From NCBI RefSeq assembly GCF_050947875.1, contig NC_134573.1, forward strand, positions 67,120,315 through 67,184,314: 64,000 nt of DNA, read 5' to 3'. Origin of the DNA: Dermacentor variabilis (taxonomy: Eukaryota > Arthropoda > Arachnida > Ixodida > Ixodidae). Of this stretch, positions 1 through 11,779 are shown in pieces (within the stretch, counting starts at the first letter, position 1; each line of letters starts with the position of its first letter). The notes under the pieces were generated by a model. It had not been told where the DNA came from. It saw only the letters and a list, made by a program, of their open reading frames with translations, and did no database searches. A program made the position numbers and the translations under genes.

Positions 1-616
1 TATCGGTAGCTAACCACACACTTTCCCTCGATATCCAATTCTAATAGTATCTCACGTGAAAATAAATCATATTCCATCTTCCATTCATTCTCTCGTTACC
101 TGAAATATGCTTATTAGAACAGTTATCTGCTACGTTGGTAATGTGCATCGAATTGGTCTTTTGCATAGTTATGTTTGTTAGTCAAATTCATTTCTCCCTT
201 TTTATATATTATCCCTTGTCTTCATCTTCTATAGTTCCTGTTTTGTCTTGGCCTCCCTGTGCATTGTGTTCTCTTTAAAATTATGTAAAATTTTTTAAAC
301 TAGAGGGGCCCCTCACAGTTTCTATCATTGAGACACCTTATCTTGATGCTCATTCTGTATTTTGCCCAAACGTAGGATTCAAGTGCGAAAAATTATCCTC
401 TTGCTTTTTGAAAGCAGGTAACTACTTCACTTTTCTTTTTAAACTTCTGTTTCCGCTCGCGACGACTTCACGCAGCGCTGCTTTTGCAGCATGCACGTTA
501 CAAGTAATAATGAAATATGTAATTAAATCATGTTAGGTATTTGTGGAACTAATTGCGGTGCTTAGTTCCACGTCTAGTGTGCTCAACGTTAAGGCGGCGC
601 ATGGTACGGTATTGTA
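1..616. other. Gene-free flank, AT-rich
   Basis: I see no supported coding sequence, RNA gene or recognisable repeat in this stretch. It is AT-rich with scattered T-runs. It ends where the 3' end of the first LINE begins on the minus strand. Confidence 0.5.
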
Positions 617-825
617 TGATGAACTTTATTCACTTCCTGAAGATCAACCCTTATGTTGACCCTGGCGGCTCTCATGTCGGGACATATATTATTTAGGAGC
701 TAAAAGAAAATTATAAAAGAAAGTTGTGTGGGGACAGTAAGGTTTAATCTTACTGCCGTATCGTGGTTATTCTGGACGGCCTGTACTTGATCTAAAGGAA
801 TCGCACTGTGAAGGACTCGTCCCCA

Positions 826-3800
826 CTAGTCTCGTTCCTTGTCATAGTCTCCGAAAGACACAGGACGCTGCCTAAGCATATGATCCAGAGTAATGGTGCC
901 ATTACACTTCTCAAAACTGATTGACACCTCTATTTCTGGATATAGCTTGTGTATGAAGTTTGCGCTCGGATGAGTTTTTGTCTGTAACATTCTCAGAGTC
1001 ACCCCTTGAGCTCTATTGAGCTTAACTGGTGGCATTGGGAATTCCCTTCTGTTACCTAGTAATGCTTCGTAATTTCATTATATGTTCGTAATTGGTCCCT
1101 GTTCTCCTCCTGTGTATTATTGGGGTCCCTGTCGCGTAGTGCACGTATAGTAAGTCCTCGTGCAGCTTCCGTTAGTCATCTCGCTTAAATCTTTCTGAGA
1201 TGGATCGACAGACCCCGTGTGTGCAGGAAACCAGTGGATATCGATTCCTTCGCTCTCCAACTCACCGATCTGCTGGGCAGCTCTTTTGACAACAAAGCCT
1301 TTGGAAAGCTCTCTAATAGCCATCTTAGAGTGACTGTAAAATAGCGTCCGCTTATTATTCCTTCAAGCCTATGCTATCGCTAGTTGTTCCGGGACTGTCG
1401 TGCCTTCAGTCATGATTGTAATAGCAGCCCGATTGAGACCATCTGCACATACTACTACTGCCGTAAACGCTTTCTTTTCTCTGACCCATGCAGCATCTAC
1501 AAAAGCCGCCTGTTCTCTGTCGTGTTCTATCTCTTGTAGGGGAGCTTTGGCCCTTGCCTTTCGTTTTTCCAGGCTTTGCACCGGGTGCATATTTCTGGGG
1601 AAAGGAGTCGTCTTGATTATCTTTCTTATGCTATCTTTTAGTTCTACTTTGTCTTCACCTGAAATTTTGGATTAGGCTGTGCACTACGTTACCTCTTTGA
1701 GTATTGCTCTAGCTGACCTCGTTCCAGAGAGGCTCTCTGCAAGTTATTTGCTGTAAAAAATTTAAATTTTGGGGTTTTACGTTCCAAAACCACTTTCTGA
1801 TCATGGGGCATGCCGTAGTGGAGGTCTCCGGAGATTTGGACCACCTGGGGTTCTTTGAGGTGCACCTAAATCTAAGTACTCGGGTGTTTTTGCATTTCGC
1901 CCCCACCGAAATGCGGCCGCCGTGGCCGGGATTCGATCCCGCAACCTCGTGCTCAACAGCCCAACACCATAACGACTGAGCAACCACGGGGGTGGGTAAT
2001 TTGCTGAGCTTCAACTATCACGGCTATTGTGTTGCGGAGTCCCACTTTCCCTAATTTATCATATTGCGTGTGAATGGGGGTAACCCCACTATTGTGTTGA
2101 CAAGCCTTTTAATTAATCTGTTCAGCTTGTTTAGCTCTGTCTGTGTCCAATTGAGCATCCCAGCTACATAGGAGAAGTGACACAAGGCGAAAGCGTGGAC
2201 CAGTCTCATGGCGCTCTTCCCTTCTAAACATCTGTGTAGTGATTCTCCTTAGCAACCTTACTCCCTCCTCAGTCTTGCTTTTGATGTGTCGCATTGTTCT
2301 TCCGTTTGTCCCGCTGGCTTCCAGGTGTAACCCTAACACTCTAATGGATTCTGCTTGCTTAATAGATTCGCCTAACTTCGTGGTTAGTGCTAACCTGGGC
2401 TCTTCCTCAAAAACATATCCTCTCGGTTTTCTAGTCGTTCTTCTGTTATTGAGTACAAGGAGTTCACACTTATAAGCAGAGAATTTGAGTCCTATGTCTT
2501 TTAGAATGAACTCTACCTCATAAATGCTCTTCTGAAGTCTGCTTTCCGCCTGTCCCATACTCTCTTCAGCGGCCCATATAGTCATATCGCCTGCATAAAT
2601 GGCGAAGTGAATGCCCCCTATCCATTTTAATCCCTTTAACACTTTTGACTTGGACAGGTTGAAAAACATAGGTGGCAAGACCGACCCTTGCGGGGTCCCT
2701 CTATCACCGAGATCCATCTTCTTTGATTTAATATTGCCTAATCAAAGGTGAGCTGAACGAGTGCAAGATAGGCTTTGACCACTTCATAGACTTTTATGCC
2801 CAATCTCAGTATGGAAATGACTTCAAATAATGCTCTATCTTTAATTCTGTCAAAAGCTTTTTCGACATCCAACTCCAAGAGAGCTCGAGTGTTCTTTGGT
2901 TTGGCTAATAGCAGTTGATGTTTTATTAACAACATGGCATCTTGTTTTGACAAGCCTGGTCTGAAATCAATCAGATTATACGGTAGGATGTCAGTGTGCT
3001 CCACATATTTCGTTAAATTGTTCAATATGACATGGTCCATTGTCTTCCCTCGACATGATGTTAACGAAAATGGCCTGAGGTTATCGAAGTTGATTTGTTT
3101 GCCTGGCTTTAGTATTAGGATAGTACTACTGGCCGTCCACCATTCTTCTGCATATAGCCCATCTTTCCATAATTCGTTATTCTATGCGGTCAGATATTTT
3201 ATTGATTCGTCGTCCAATTTCTTAAGCAATCCGTTAGCGATGCCAGTCGGGCCCGCTGCTGACCTAGTATTCAAATCATATAGTGACGTGCGTACCTCAC
3301 TTTCAGTTAATCCTGATCCATGTAGTAGCATTCTACGCCTAAGTAATCGGGATAACTTACATCCTGATCCTCTTTCCTGAGAGGCAAGTACTTAGCTGCC
3401 AATCGCTCCATTAGGCTTTCTGCGCTTGCAGTCTGACTTTCCTGGTATACCAGCTTCGCCAGTGCCGTACGTCTATTCGATTTAGTGCCTTTTTCATTGA
3501 GCAGATGTCTGAGCAGACTCCAATTGTCTCCAAGTTTTATCCTTCCATCTACACATTTACGCACCTCATCCCATTCTTCTTTCTGTAAATATCGTTCGTG
3601 CTGCTCAATATCCCTACTGAGCCGAGCAATTCGTTTCCTCAATCTTCTGTTTAAGTATTGGTAATTCAATCTTTGTAAAATCAATTCCTTGGCTTCGATC
3701 AAATGCGTCAACCTACTGTAAATTTGTTAGACCCCTTCCTGTCTCTATAGCCTTAGTCGCTGCATTCAAGTCGTCCCTAAGCTGAGCAGCCCACTCTGGT

Positions 3801-4557
3801 AGTCTGCTGTGGTCCTTTCTATCTGTGTATGCTCTGTCTTTTCTGATTTTTCTAAATTGATCCCAGTGTGTTTAAACGGAATGGTTTACCTACGCCTCCA
3901 TAGTTTCAACCATTACGTGTACCATATAATGGTCCCTCCCTAGATCTGCGCCTGAGTTGATCCAGTCTGCCCTGGGTAAGATATAAGTGAATGGTAAGCC
4001 CGGTGTAGTGTCTCTGCACGTGAAAGTGCCATACCTAGTAGGCCTAAATTCGTGGCGAGATGCCAGGTTTCTTCCCCTTTCTTACTACTCCAGCGGTAAC
4101 CTCAAGATTGTTGTGGGGCGTTGAAGTGCCCTCCTATTATGAGGGGCGCAGTTTTGACTACCCCAATGGCCTTATTAAAAATTGATTTGAAGCTTTGGCT
4201 AATCTCTCCGGATCTGCTATATATAATGAGGCAGCAGAAGCTTTGCGCTTTACTTCTGCGCCTTTTTAGGACCATTTCAACCAATATGTATTCAATTTTT
4301 CTCTCTCCTACTTTCAAATCATGCTCTATGTAGAGAATTTTCTTGTCAATCAGGGTGGCAATTCCTCTGCCCGGCTCCTTGGCTTTGCGTACCGAGTTAA
4401 AGCCGGAATGCGTGATCTCCTCCACTAGCGTTTCCTCCAGCATTATGAATTTAGACCTATTTTCAACCGTTTTGATTATCTGAGCTAGTGAAGCTCTTTC
4501 CTGCTGAAATCTTCTGCAGTTCTACTGCCGCACACTAAGGCTCTTTCTGCTATCCAT
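826..4557 (-). pseudogene. LINE ORF2: endonuclease, reverse transcriptase, RNase H (broken)
   Basis: The likely ORF2 start is the ATG at 4557. The endonuclease (about 4102-4557) has an N-terminal block like other LINE endonucleases, with an in-frame stop, and ends in GGHFNAPQQ where active enzymes have GDFNAP, so a metal-binding Asp is replaced. The reverse transcriptase lies at 2109-3040: LDVEKAFDRI is palm motif A, GTPQGSVLPP is motif B and IYAGDMTIW replaces the catalytic YADD, so one Asp is lost. RNase H is split by the SINE: FVDAAWVREKKAFTAVVV at about 1450-1520 and WFPAHTGSVDPSQ near 1190-1240. The C-terminal tail (826-1035) has VTLRMLQTKTHPS and LDHMLRQRP, typical of this group. At least five frame breaks are visible. 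Confidence 0.85.
1754..1998 (-). repeat. tRNA-derived SINE inserted in the LINE
   Basis: On the minus strand the unit starts with a box-A-like 'gtggttgctcagtcg' and box-B-like 'gggatcgaatccc', the internal RNA polymerase III promoter of a tRNA-derived SINE. It has a conserved body and ends in an A-rich tail (1754-1765 region on plus). It is flanked by the direct repeat 'atttgctg' at 1746-1753 and 1999-2006, a short target-site duplication. The same SINE family occurs at 60588-60832 in the same orientation. It sits between the RT and RNase H parts of the LINE, so it arrived later than the LINE. Confidence 0.85.
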
Positions 4558-4583
4558 TATTATTGCCGTTACCACCTGACTTG

Positions 4584-6246
4584 CTACCCTGTCACTGTTC
4601 TCTTGACTGTACCACCGACCGCTCCTGGGAGTGTTCTAGCGCTTTTGGCTTGCGAGGGCATATATTCCTCATCCTCTCCTTGGGCCTCTAGCTCTTTCAG
4701 CCTTTTCTCGGCCATTAACTTCCACTTCCATGTTTTATGCACCTTAAGGTTAACGCTGTCTACCGTGTCCTTTAGGTCCCCTAATCGCATTCCTAATCTC
4801 TTCCAGAACTGAGCGCATCGATTTAACCTCCGGAACTACAGATCTCGTTTTGGGCGCCGCTGTGCCTTCTTCCTCTTGGATGTTACTGCTGCTCCCTGGC
4901 TTAGCTATTTCCACGCTGCCGCTTTCGGGCCTCAATGATCTGTTCATTTGCTGCATCATCTTAAGTTCTTCATTTGCTTTCTTTCAGCTGTTCTACTCTG
5001 GCATAATTGCTTTGTTCCTGCGAGGTCATTGCACCTGTGTCTTTCACAGTACGTTTGACTTTCTCGGGCCAGGTCGCTCCTGGCTCATTTTTCTTCGTTG
5101 CCTTCAGCTCTTGCTTCTCGAAGCGCACCTGCGCCTCCCGAGACTTGGAATGGATTCTTCCCCTTGATGTTGAACGCTGTCTTGATCTTGATGGGTTTCT
5201 TGAGCGTGGGTGCCTGCCGGCGCCCGAAGGGGTTTCCTTTGTCAGTTGGGCCGATTCCATCACGGTCTCCACTTTGGAGCGCTGTCTTCTTTTTACTCTC
5301 ACTACATATGGTACTTGGAAACGCTGCTTGCAAGTCGTGCCACCTGTGGGCTGATATTCGCCGCAGAACTTGTATTTGCGAGAGAAGATATGATCCTACC
5401 CTGGGTCTTGCATACCACATCCCCTGCACTGCACAATATCAGGTGGGGCGCAAACGTCTGAACAATGTCCAGTACGTCCACATGCGTAACATACCTCAAA
5501 TTTCTTCCTCTACAGATACCACCTGACGAGGATTGACCCATATTTGATGAAATTGGGCGCCCCGAATCCTCTGAATATCACAATAACCGAGACGGCAGCT
5601 TTGATACGTTGTGTAGCCAACGCCGTTGTGTTGTATTCAAGCACAATCGTCTTTTGTGATCACACATTGTCTGTCATTGAGGTTCACTCTTCTAATAACC
5701 CCCTTGCGCGTATTGTGCTGGGTTGTTTCATAAACGCTCACTTCATATTCCTCGTCCATGACAGTAATGGCCTTGATTCTCACACGCCTTTCGGCATGAT
5801 CGGAGTCCGATGCATAAACCACCACGATATTCTGCGTGAAGTTGGGCGAGACGATGTCTTCCTTCGCTTGGTCTGCTGTAAGTCTGGTCACCTCACCGAT
5901 TGCTTCTCCAATAGCTGTACTAACCTTGTTCAGGTTGAGGCCTCCACGAGGCCTAAGGATGATATGCCTGTGCTCCTCCGGCAGTTTCGGCATCCTTGAG
6001 GCCTTCACAATCCGGCGCTTCAGCTTGTCGGCACCGGCACCGCCTTGGTTGGCGATCATCTTTCTCCACCAGCTCCCCAGGTCCTTTTCGCAGAGCGCGA
6101 TCTTCAGTTGGTGACCACCTGCCAACCCTTTCTGTCATCGCCGTCTTCCATCTCTGAGGAGAGTTCGTCGTCCATACGTATATCAGCCATGCCGGCTTGT
6201 CGGGCTCGCTAGACTTACGTCGCGTTAGGCCCAGCTTGGCGCCCAT
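4584..6246 (-). pseudogene. LINE ORF1 (nucleic-acid-binding, CCHC zinc knuckle), frameshifted
   Basis: ORF1 of the LINE starts with an ATG at 6246 and switches frame several times. The segment 5637-6125 carries the conserved core with HRHIILRPRGGLNLNKVS and a following block ending near VYASDSDHAERRVRIKAI. At 5450-5491 the minus strand encodes CYACGRTGHCSDVC, a perfect CX2CX4HX4C knuckle, followed by CRGCGMQDP. Downstream is a basic Ser/Arg-rich stretch (about 5100-5250) and a Lys/Glu-rich, probably coiled-coil tail to about 4584. LINE ORF1 proteins bind element RNA; here the product would be broken. Frames change near 6125, 5637, 5500 and 5430. Confidence 0.75.
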
Positions 6247-6275
6247 GTGCGATGCACAGAAAAAGGGAGATTAAA

Positions 6276-6600
6276 GTCCAAAAAATGCTGGCCCACCTTG
6301 TACAAAGCTATCCACCGATTAGTGTTAACCTATCTAATTCGGTGATGAGCTAGAATGTGTGGTCCTGCCAAAATTATCTGCAGAATCATTCAAAAAGGCG
6401 GAACCAATATTAGGCACGTCTGCTCTCTTCTGATTTTTCTTGTTGCTTTCAAGCTTCAACATTTGCTTTGGTTTAAAAATATAACCAGCTATACGTGAAT
6501 TCTCATTTTGAAATTAGTGGGTTCAGTGAACGCTCTTCGCTTCCTTTGCTTGGATCTATAGTCTGACCTGTTATTTAGTGGCAATGAAGTAAAATGCAAG
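6276..6600. other. Intergenic, no feature seen
   Basis: I see nothing supported between the 5' end of the LINE and the donor of the signal-peptide exon. It would be the start of that exon's intron if the gene is real. Confidence 0.4.
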
Positions 6601-6623
6601 GGAAACTAAGCGAATACACTTAC

Positions 6624-6710
6624 ATCAAGAAGATCTTCAAAGGTAGCAGGTCCAGATTCAACTCTGGCTACAAAGAGCGCTACAATTATTAGGAGCTTCG
6701 CACGGTACAT
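6624..6710 (-). CDS. First coding exon of a putative secreted protein (signal peptide)
   Basis: Reading minus from the ATG at 6710, 29 codons give a short basic start (MYRAK), a hydrophobic core (LLIIVALFVA) and a polar end VES before GPATFEDLLD. This is a textbook signal peptide with a cleavage site that fits the -3/-1 rule (V, S). The exon ends exactly on a codon boundary at a perfect donor GTAAGT (6623-6618). A TATATAT lies 51-57 nt upstream. Tick salivary and secreted proteins such as lipocalins often begin this way, but 29 residues are too few to assign a family. I found no second exon at lower coordinates; it could lie beyond the LINE or outside the window. The alternative is a chance match in non-coding DNA. 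Confidence 0.45.
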
Positions 6711-6760
6711 GCTCGCAGAAATTGGAACTGTCAGTCTTAAGCAAGAATATGTACCGCTGC

Positions 6761-6767
6761 ATATATA
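6761..6767 (-). promoter_or_regulatory. Candidate TATA box of the signal-peptide exon
   Basis: The minus strand reads TATATATGCAGC here, about 55 nt before the ATG at 6710. Transcription starting some 30 nt downstream, near 'gactgacagttcc', would give a 5' leader of about 25 nt. The motif is simple and could be chance; its placement is what supports it. Confidence 0.3.
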
Positions 6768-6789
6768 TGTTCTACGCACCTGTTGAATA

Positions 6790-9450
6790 TAGGAAGATAG
6801 CAAGCCCAGCAAACTCATTGTATTTCTTCACAACATGCTCTTTCGCCCTATTATGTTTCCCCATTTCCATATGCTCCTGTCCCAAATATAGAAAGCTTTC
6901 TTAACATCTTAACCGTCTTCAGTATAGTTCGGAAAGCTGGTATTTTCCTGAACAGTTAAGTTGAAAGAACCAGTTTCTCATAACAGAGTTGATTTATGCT
7001 TGAGGGCATGAGCGAACAAAGAGCGTTGGCGAATTATTTTTGAGCAAGCTTTCAGCAAGTGCGCGGTAGCCTTGTATTCTATACTGGGCAAGAGGAAAAG
7101 GAGAATAGTAGTTAATATTTATGGTGAGGAGCTTAAAATTAGAATTCGCTCTCTGGCTTTGTTCCTCACAGTCATATATATATTCATGAATACTGTTGTG
7201 GGAAGCTGACACAGCTCAAATAGTGAACTCGGAACTGAGGTGTTCTGGAGGATGTGTCGAGTTTGGCGAAATTCAGGGTCTTCACGAGCTCTGGCGGCGC
7301 CCCAAGATGAAAGAACTAATGGTACAGATACAATATTGGTCCGTTGGCACGCCTCTAGTTTTACTGGTTTATCTAGTTTCACTCTCGGTGCCTATCATCT
7401 CTTGGGCCGTGCCCCATGGCTGGTCGACAAATTGGGGCTCATGTGATCATACGGTCAGTGCATGGTGTGGAGATACGCGACTCTCACGCACCCCCTGATA
7501 TGTTTTTCCACATAACTCCCGCCTCCTGTAATCCGGCTTCGCCGCGTGGCCTGATGCCCACGGCAGTCGGTCTGGTTGAAGCGCAGTGCGACATATGGCG
7601 CAAGGGTTGCGCTGCTAACGCCACCAAACGGGGGGTTACTTGGGTGCGGAAAGGAGAAGGCGCTTCCTCTTTGGTTCATGATCGCCAAGCTGCGCGGACG
7701 TTCCGCACGTGCGCTGATCCATGCTTCTGCGAGACCGTCTCGCGAGGACTCGTTCGAACGCGCCATCGTTCACGTGACCGTACGCGCGAGCGACCAGGCG
7801 TTGGTGCCCAGCATGGGGTGAACATATTCGCTCGCTATCCAGTCACGGTGAGTCGGGCTCCCGCGATTTGTCGCGCGCCCATCGGCATGTTTTCTGGATA
7901 GCAACTCGGCTAGCAGGCACCAGTCTATGAAAGGTGCAATAAATGCCCTTGTGGTTGTTTGCAATACTATGTTGTCGTTCCTTTGTCCCAAGAGCATGGG
8001 TGAGGATCCCACAATGGATGGTCCCTTCTTTCACTTGTTTGTCGCTCCACGAGTGCCTCACATGCCCAAGGAAGTTATAAAATAAATGTATTGGTACAAC
8101 ATTATTAGTCCCTTTAGTGTCTTTTAGAAGCATTTTAATGTTGACAAGATTTACAATAACGCGTATTAGACAACATTGCAATTCATACCACGAGGGAACG
8201 CTGCGATGGTGTCATCAGCTGGCGAGCATGGCGCCTAAGCTGAGAGTGTGAAAAATCTGAAAGGCCTCGTGTAAGCAAACTTGTAAAACTAACTTGCAAT
8301 GCATGACGTAGTAATGAGGCTAAAGCATGAGCACTATTTCTCGGACACTTCTGTTCCTCCGTGAGCAACTTTTCTGTGCACACCTTAAGGCTGCAATAAT
8401 TTCGGTGAACTTACAGATCGCAACGCGCACCAAATGTTCGACGGCGTAATGCTGCGGAAACAACTTGTCCGGTGCTGCTTCTGTGAGCTCGCGGAGTTCT
8501 CCCACTAAGCGCGACCGCAAGCATAACCAATATTACATACAGTATGCAAAAGAAAGACAGCTATACCGCTACGATGCGAAAATGAAGTAGCCCCGACGAT
8601 GGACCTTGCAACCAACACAGTTAAGGAGATCTAAACAAACTGCAGATAAGTATATTTCTACGGTTTGATATACATCATATTAATATTTCTTAGATTAGGT
8701 CACTGTCGTAATAACGAACTGTATGTCCTCCAGTTTAAAATGCGCTGAGAGGACAATGTGTCTTCTTGCTTGCACATGCCCGTGGGCCCGCGAACGTATG
8801 GGAGTGACGGCGTTTGCCAGAGCTTCCAATACAAGCCACTCCCCTCAGTAGGCGTATGCTATAGGCAACAATCATGGTGGAAAATGAGCTCGCACCACAT
8901 GCGGCAAAAAAAAGTATTGGTTGGACTGCCATGCGTCTGCTCTTCAAATGAATGAATTAGTAGCCTTCTTGGAGAGGCATCCAAACCTAGCCAGGCCGTG
9001 CAGCGAATTATCCGGGCGCTTCAAGGGCCAATAGCGGGATAAACTGGGGGGGAGAGCTGAAGGAGAATTTCAAGGAGCGTGCCCCGCAAAGTAGAGTGCG
9101 GCAAGTTGGCGGCGGCATTGGTCCGAAGTCAATGCACCAATCAAGCGGAATGCAGTCGTTGTGACAGCAGCTGCCATGTCAGTTACGCTGCTATTATAGT
9201 TATTCCAAGAAAAAGACGCTGTTGTTATCGCTCTGCGTTATGCTCACAATGAAATATCGCCTTATTCGGTAATTCAATAAATGTTGACTAACTGCGGCAC
9301 CATAGTGTCACAGATGCTTTTAGTAGTTTTTAATCATGTTAAATGCGTTTCAGAGAACAACTTACCACAGTTGTTTTCGCGAGTATCCTTTTAATTTGAA
9401 GCTTTTCAGCGTACCACATTATTAGACACGTTTTGTCCTTAGTTTAAGTA
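6790..9450. other. Long stretch without recognised genes
   Basis: Several open frames exist here on both strands (for example 7416-7901 plus and 7843-8181 minus), but they overlap one another, lack domain signatures and sit in GC-rich DNA where open frames are expected by chance. I recognise no repeat family with confidence. Confidence 0.4.
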
Positions 9451-9456
9451 GCACAG

Positions 9457-9560
9457 TTGGTGGAAAGCTACCAGGGCTCTAAGGGAGGTTTCTGTCGTTG
9501 ATTGTTCCTGACTGTGTCATGGGATTGGGACCTTCACTGTTGCTGAAGGACTCCACACTG
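9457..9560 (+). CDS. Possible internal exon of an unknown gene
   Basis: An acceptor-like site ends in 'agcacag' at 9456 and a strong donor GTGAGT follows CTG at 9561. Between them one frame can read FTVAEGLHTG across the end and another reads MGLGPSLLLKDSTL from an ATG at 9519, but no single frame is open throughout, so the 5' boundary or the frame may be wrong. The evidence is splice-site shape only. It may belong with the exon-like segments at 9835 and 10188. Confidence 0.2.
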
Positions 9561-9834
9561 GTGAGTGCAGTGCTGTGTATGCAGTTTAATTTTGTTTGTT
9601 TAATCTCTAGCATTAAAGTGCAATCCATATACTGCATAAAATCTTCCACTTCCACTCGACTACAGCGAATGCCATGTGAAGAATGCAAAAAGCTCCATTC
9701 TATATCGCACAGGTGTGGAGCTGACGCTCAACTCAATAACACACAATACGGTTTAAGACTGTTACACTGTAAAAGGGTTTGTTTGCTTACTTTTATTTAG
9801 GCAACTAATCTGTTTGTTTTACCATCATTCTGCA

Positions 9835-9926
9835 GGAGCCACAGCCTTCGACCAGCCATGTGAACCCCCCAACAGTCCCACTGCAGCAGCAAATTTCCGG
9901 CGCCTCATTCGCATTTTGTGTGCAAG
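9835..9926 (+). CDS. Possible exon of an unknown gene (Pro/Gln-rich)
   Basis: A strong acceptor ('accatcattctgcag') precedes 9835. The following frame reads EPQPSTSHVNPPTVPLQQQ, a low-complexity Pro/Gln/Thr-rich linker, then ISGASFAFCVQ. The donor is unclear: 'gtgcaag' near 9921-9930 is a candidate. The composition resembles linkers in transcription-factor-like proteins, but no domain is visible. Confidence 0.22.
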
Positions 9927-10187
9927 TTGTACACAAATTATATATGTGACTTATTCTTTCATAGCTTACTATCTTTCTTTTTACGAGCTTGCACAAATGT
10001 ACTAGCCGATCAATTATTGGTTGTATGGATTTTTGCTTTCTGTGACTACACATAAACAATAAGCCTGAATACGTCGGGCTATGTGCCACTGCAACCTCAT
10101 GGTAACGAGTAACAAGCATTCGTGTAACACGCCTCACCGTGTGCTTTACATTCCTTCTTTGTTTTTCTCCTCTTTGTACACCACAGT

Positions 10188-10443
10188 CCCACCACACAAA
10201 CGCAACGGCATAGAGCTGCACCGCAGGCTGGCTGATACCCTCAAAGGCGGGTATTTGCCGACAATTGCTGCACACCATAAAAGGCTGGCCGAGGCAGTGA
10301 GGGGTCTGCGGGCTGAAACAACACATGCATGTAAAATCTTCAATTGCAAAGCATTCTGCAACCACATTGTGTGCTTGGTTTCTGAAACCATGAGACAAGG
10401 GCTTGATGCACCTAAGGAGATAGGTGGGCATTTCTGTAAATGA
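10188..10443 (+). CDS. Possible terminal exon of an unknown gene
   Basis: A long pyrimidine tract ('ctttgtttttctcctctttg') ends in 'caccacag' at 10187, an excellent acceptor. The frame that is open across it reads PPHKRNGIELHRRLADTL, then KGGYLPTIAAHHKRLAEAV, and runs on to a stop at 10441-10443. The segment is rich in basic residues and would be largely helical. I recognise no family. A longer open frame on the opposite strand (9805-10431) competes, but it has no splice or domain support. Confidence 0.3.
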
Positions 10444-10549
10444 CCCTGTCTCCGCCTTCCTTGCTACCTGGCTCGTAACTTATCGGCGTATTCACGCCTG
10501 CTGTTTCCTAGAACGATCGGAATACCACAAGATGTAATGCTGTTAACGT

Positions 10550-11440
10550 TCTGAATCTAGAAGCACACCACTTTGAAAAACCTGCATAGGCGGCAATAAT
10601 TGCAAGCCTTGCTTGTGGTTGCAAATGAACGGAAATGCCTTTAGTATCCAGAATAGAAAAAGACGGGAGAAAGCAGGCTGGTCCACACGCTGGCCCTTTT
10701 TAGGTGAATTTGCACAAGCAGAAAGACACCTGCTTCTCCTTTCTTTCTTTAAATATATGTTTTTGCTCCTCCGCCTCCTTGAGCCTTTCAAAGCTTATTC
10801 TTCGGCTATTAATTCAAGCGTACGCAACCTGGCACTTGACAATGTCATCGGGCTGGAGTGGTGGTCGTTCTATTGTCGCAATTTCAGCTTGGTCATTCGA
10901 CTGCCTTCATGTCACCGTCGCTACGTAGTCGTTGTCACACAAACACACTGGTCGTTATCCTAATGTCCTCGTACCGCCTTCGTCCAATTCTCGTCTTTTA
11001 CCATAGTGTTCAATTCGGGCTCGTCATTTACCGTCGTCAATGTTCAATTACCGTTATGCCGCCATCGTCGCTCGATGTCACGCCACCGTCGTCATCATCT
11101 CGTCGTCACGCCATCATTGTCACCCACTTGCCATCATCGCATAGTTATCACGCCGCCGCCATCGTCACGCTGCCGTAGTGAGCTACCGACATTATTTGAG
11201 AACTGTCATCGCATTGTCGTCAGTGTATGCTTAGAAAGCAAGCGAGCACTCGAGCATCGCAGTGGAGTGTAGTACAATGAAATCATAGCATTGTAATACT
11301 TGCTTTACTACGAACTGTCTTCGACGAAGCAGCCAGACGAAACATCTAGCCCGCCTCACAGCTCACGTTTAAGCATTCACGTTATGCTGTCGTAACCGCG
11401 TTATTTGTCTTTTCTTTTTAGCTAAAAACCTGGCGAAAGA
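10550..11440. repeat. Degenerate CGTCAC-type simple repeat
   Basis: From about 10865 to 11225 the plus strand is dominated by variations on 'cgtcatcac', 'gccatcgtcac' and 'ccgtcgtc', a decayed short-period tandem repeat. The open frames in this interval are His/Ser/Arg-rich by-products of it. The flanks (10550-10860 and 11230-11440) hold nothing I recognise. Confidence 0.5.
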
Positions 11441-11445
11441 ATATG

Positions 11446-11775
11446 CAGGGTGTTCTTTTTAGACAACACAGCTCTTTTATAAAAAGGGTATACGCGCATA
11501 GAATGGTACCCTTTTGCAGAGGAGCTCGTAGGCAAGGCGGACATACGTTGCCGCCAATTGCGTCGGCTTCAGGGGGTCTAATTTAAAAAGTGGTAAATAA
11601 CGTGTTAAACAGCTTTTTATTCGTGCCTTAGGTGCATAATTAAATGGTGAATTTGAAGGCCGTGCCATTTTTTACACCCACAATTTTTAAAAATATTTAG
11701 TTTCTCACCTAATTCGTGATATTCATCATGGAATTGCAATTATAAATTCAAGCAATGCCGAAACATCGCTCCGCG
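11446..11775 (+). repeat. Dispersed repeat beginning 'gcagggtgtt'
   Basis: This copy starts 'gcagggtgttctttttaga' and continues through 'ggcgga/cacatacgtt', 'gcttcag' and a segment around 'ctaattcgtgatattcat'. A diverged copy lies on the opposite strand at about 17060-17400 and matches block by block over some 330 bp. The family looks like a non-autonomous DNA element; I recall similar repeats as common in tick DNA, but its superfamily is unknown to me. Confidence 0.55.
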
Positions 11776-11779
11776 AGGG

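Larger units (their letters stand above)
617..6275 (-). mobile_element. RNase-H-bearing LINE, near full length, decayed
   Basis: This is a non-LTR retrotransposon read on the minus strand, about 5.65 kb including a 246-bp SINE insertion. It carries an ORF1 with a zinc knuckle, then an ORF2 with apurinic-like endonuclease, reverse transcriptase, RNase H and a C-terminal tail, the order expected for I-like LINEs. The 3' end is defined by comparison with the second copy at 31640-33570: both share the stretch around 'gatcttcag' followed by AATAAA near position 620-650. The 5' end lies just upstream of the ORF1 start at 6246. Both ORFs have several frameshifts and stops, so it cannot be autonomous. 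The left copy has an extra piece of roughly 45-50 bp around 685-735 that the other copy lacks. Confidence 0.85.

Noticed and set aside
1709..2014. 101-codon minus frame
   Set aside because: It is the translation of the tRNA-derived SINE, as also seen in the sister copy at 60583-60822.
6624..6710. Naming the signal-peptide exon a lipocalin or other known salivary family
   Set aside because: Only nine residues follow the signal peptide; not enough to name a family.
7416..7901. 161-codon plus frame
   Set aside because: Overlaps frames of similar length on the other strand and has no recognisable domain or splice support.
9805..10431. 208-codon minus open frame
   Set aside because: No domain signature, no splice or promoter context, and it is antisense to segments with strong plus-strand splice acceptors.
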